DNA of 64,000 nucleotides. Source: an uncultured Treponema sp. GTDB lineage: Bacteria > Spirochaetota > Spirochaetia > Treponematales > Treponemataceae. The position numbers and the translations under genes were made by a program. How positions within the stretch are numbered: the stretch's first letter is position 1; every line of letters starts with the position of its first letter. Where the stretch lies: positions 124,001 to 188,000 of the forward strand of contig CAMVCB010000001.1 in assembly GCA_947165895.1 (NCBI GenBank), given 5' to 3'. This document shows positions 63,122-64,000 of the stretch, piece after piece. Below the pieces are notes generated by a model. That model made no database searches, was not told the DNA's origin, and saw nothing but the letters and a program-made list of their open reading frames with translations.

Positions 63122-64000
63122 CTAATTTACTAGTAACTTTTCCAGCTGTTTCATTCTCTGTTCTTTTGTAAAATTACTTTCATAATATTTCTTTCCATTG
63201 TCACCTAAAGTGCCAAGTTCCAGTTCCGACATTACTGCCATTTTTCTAACAGCATCTGCAAGTCCATTATAATCCCCTGCATTAATAGCCATACCACATT
63301 TAGCTTCTTTGATCAGTTCTGCACCGTCCCCATTAATCATTGCCAGGATTGGCTTTCCTTGTGACATATAAAACTGAACTTTAGCTGGAACTGTCAAATT
63401 AAAACATAATTCATCTTTCAGAGAAAATAAAAGAACAGATGCTGCATTCATAAACACGGGCATTGTTTCAATCGGAAATCTTCCAGGGAAATACACAGTA
63501 TCTTCAAGTGAATAATCTTTCACAAGATTTTGCAAATGCTCACGTCTTCTACCATCTCCAACAAAAACAAATTTTATTCTATTTTCGTTCTTCAAAAGTC
63601 TTGCAGCTTCAATTATAGCATCAAGATTCTGAGCTTCTCCTATATTTCCTGCAAAAAGAATAATAAAATTTCCATCTTCATCGAATGGATTTATATTTTT
63701 TATATTAAAATTTTCAGGAACCTCTTCGTTTACTTCTTCTGCCCAGTTAGGGAAATATACTAACTTATCCTTATAATCTCCTTTTTCGCAAATAGACTTC
63801 TCAAAACCTTTTGAACTTATCAATATTTTTGAACATTGGTCATAAACTTTACGAACCATTTTAATCTGAGGGTTTATTATAAATGGATGAGATATTCCCC
63901 CTGCAGAAATAAGAGATTCCGGCCACAAATCTAACATCCAAAAGAACATAGGAATCTTCTGCCATTTTGAAAGATTTTTTGCACACACTCCAATAAAAAA
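63122..64000 (-). CDS. GT4-family glycosyltransferase, 5' end beyond the right edge
   Basis: The reverse strand is open from the window edge to a stop at 63122, giving the last 292 or so residues of a glycosyltransferase of the GT-B fold. KIPMFFWMLDLWPESLISAG, LVYFPNWAEEVNEEVPENFN, IILFAGNIGEAQNLDAIIEA and FVGDGRRREHLQNLV are typical of the WbuB/GT4 group that builds surface polysaccharides. A GTG at 63988 is in frame but is probably internal since the frame continues to the edge. The neighbouring toxin-antitoxin pair suggests an accessory polysaccharide locus starts here. Confidence 0.82.
   Translation of the reverse strand, partial: FFIGVCAKNLSKWQKIPMFFWMLDLWPESLISAGGISHPFIINPQIKMVRKVYDQCSKILISSKGFEKSICEKGDYKDKLVYFPNWAEEVNEEVPENFNIKNINPFDEDGNFIILFAGNIGEAQNLDAIIEAARLLKNENRIKFVFVGDGRRREHLQNLVKDYSLEDTVYFPGRFPIETMPVFMNAASVLLFSLKDELCFNLTVPAKVQFYMSQGKPILAMINGDGAELIKEAKCGMAINAGDYNGLADAVRKMAVMSELELGTLGDNGKKYYESNFTKEQRMKQLEKLLVN

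Overview
The window looks like a chromosome segment from a spirochaete of the genus Treponema. The grounds are a long flagellar operon in the classic treponemal order (flbD-motA-motB-fliL-fliM-fliY-fliO-fliP-fliQ-fliR-flhB-flhA-flhF-flhG-orf-fliA, then a FapA-type gene), a bacterial V-type ATPase operon in the order E-DUF2764-A-B-D-I-K, a eukaryal-like isoleucyl-tRNA synthetase, and A+T-rich intergenic DNA. I cannot name the species; a host-associated commensal is an inference only. No rRNA, tRNA, CRISPR array or intact insertion sequence was found, and no gap longer than 300 bases lacks a gene.

Layout. 1-3.5 kb: edge of an exported protein, then a WbaP-type sugar-phosphate transferase translationally linked to a predicted outer-membrane beta-barrel. 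3.5-6.0 kb: TPR protein, IspG and a small membrane protein. 6.1-13.5 kb: V-type ATPase with a strong terminator behind atpK; the rotor subunit keeps the sodium-ligand residues known from Enterococcus NtpK. 13.6-14.7 kb: aldose epimerase. 14.7-32.2 kb: flagellar export, switch, stator and assembly-control genes, read leftwards from a sigma-70-like promoter at about 32.2 kb. 32.3-34.4 kb: a two-component system transcribed away from it. 34.4-41.3 kb: HemW, signal peptidase I, a DivIC/FtsB-like protein, a YrdC-domain protein, SmpB, an OPT transporter and a small PqqD-like protein. 41.4-49.9 kb: a co-directional cluster made of an 1150-residue acidic protein with repeated short motifs, an unknown protein, two DUF115/Maf-type proteins and a membrane protein with a degenerate GGDEF domain. 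49.9-56.7 kb: two lipoproteins, a long uracil phosphoribosyltransferase, IleS and a TPR-like protein. 56.8-60.4 kb: an overlapping GT8-PlsC-PlsC-GT8 operon. 60.4-64 kb: accessory genes, namely a DUF1703 AAA/PD-(D/E)XK protein, a Panacea-type toxin-antitoxin pair and a glycosyltransferase cut by the window edge.

How the parts fit. The flagellar operon makes most of the export gate, rotor and stator of the periplasmic flagella. The two Maf-type proteins at 45.7-48.7 kb could serve flagellin glycosylation, but their link to the acidic protein and the degenerate GGDEF protein rests on gene order alone. The GT8-PlsC-PlsC-GT8 operon reads like a membrane glycolipid pathway.

The most interesting leads are that glycolipid operon, the acidic-hub/Maf/GGDEF cluster, the toxin-antitoxin pair whose toxin frame opens inside the antitoxin gene without an ordinary start codon, a signal peptidase with arginine at the catalytic-lysine position, a Met/Gly-rich linker in FliY, a symmetric six-copy repeat at 55.8 kb, and several promoters whose -10 box sits 6-8 bases before the start codon, which suggests leaderless mRNAs.
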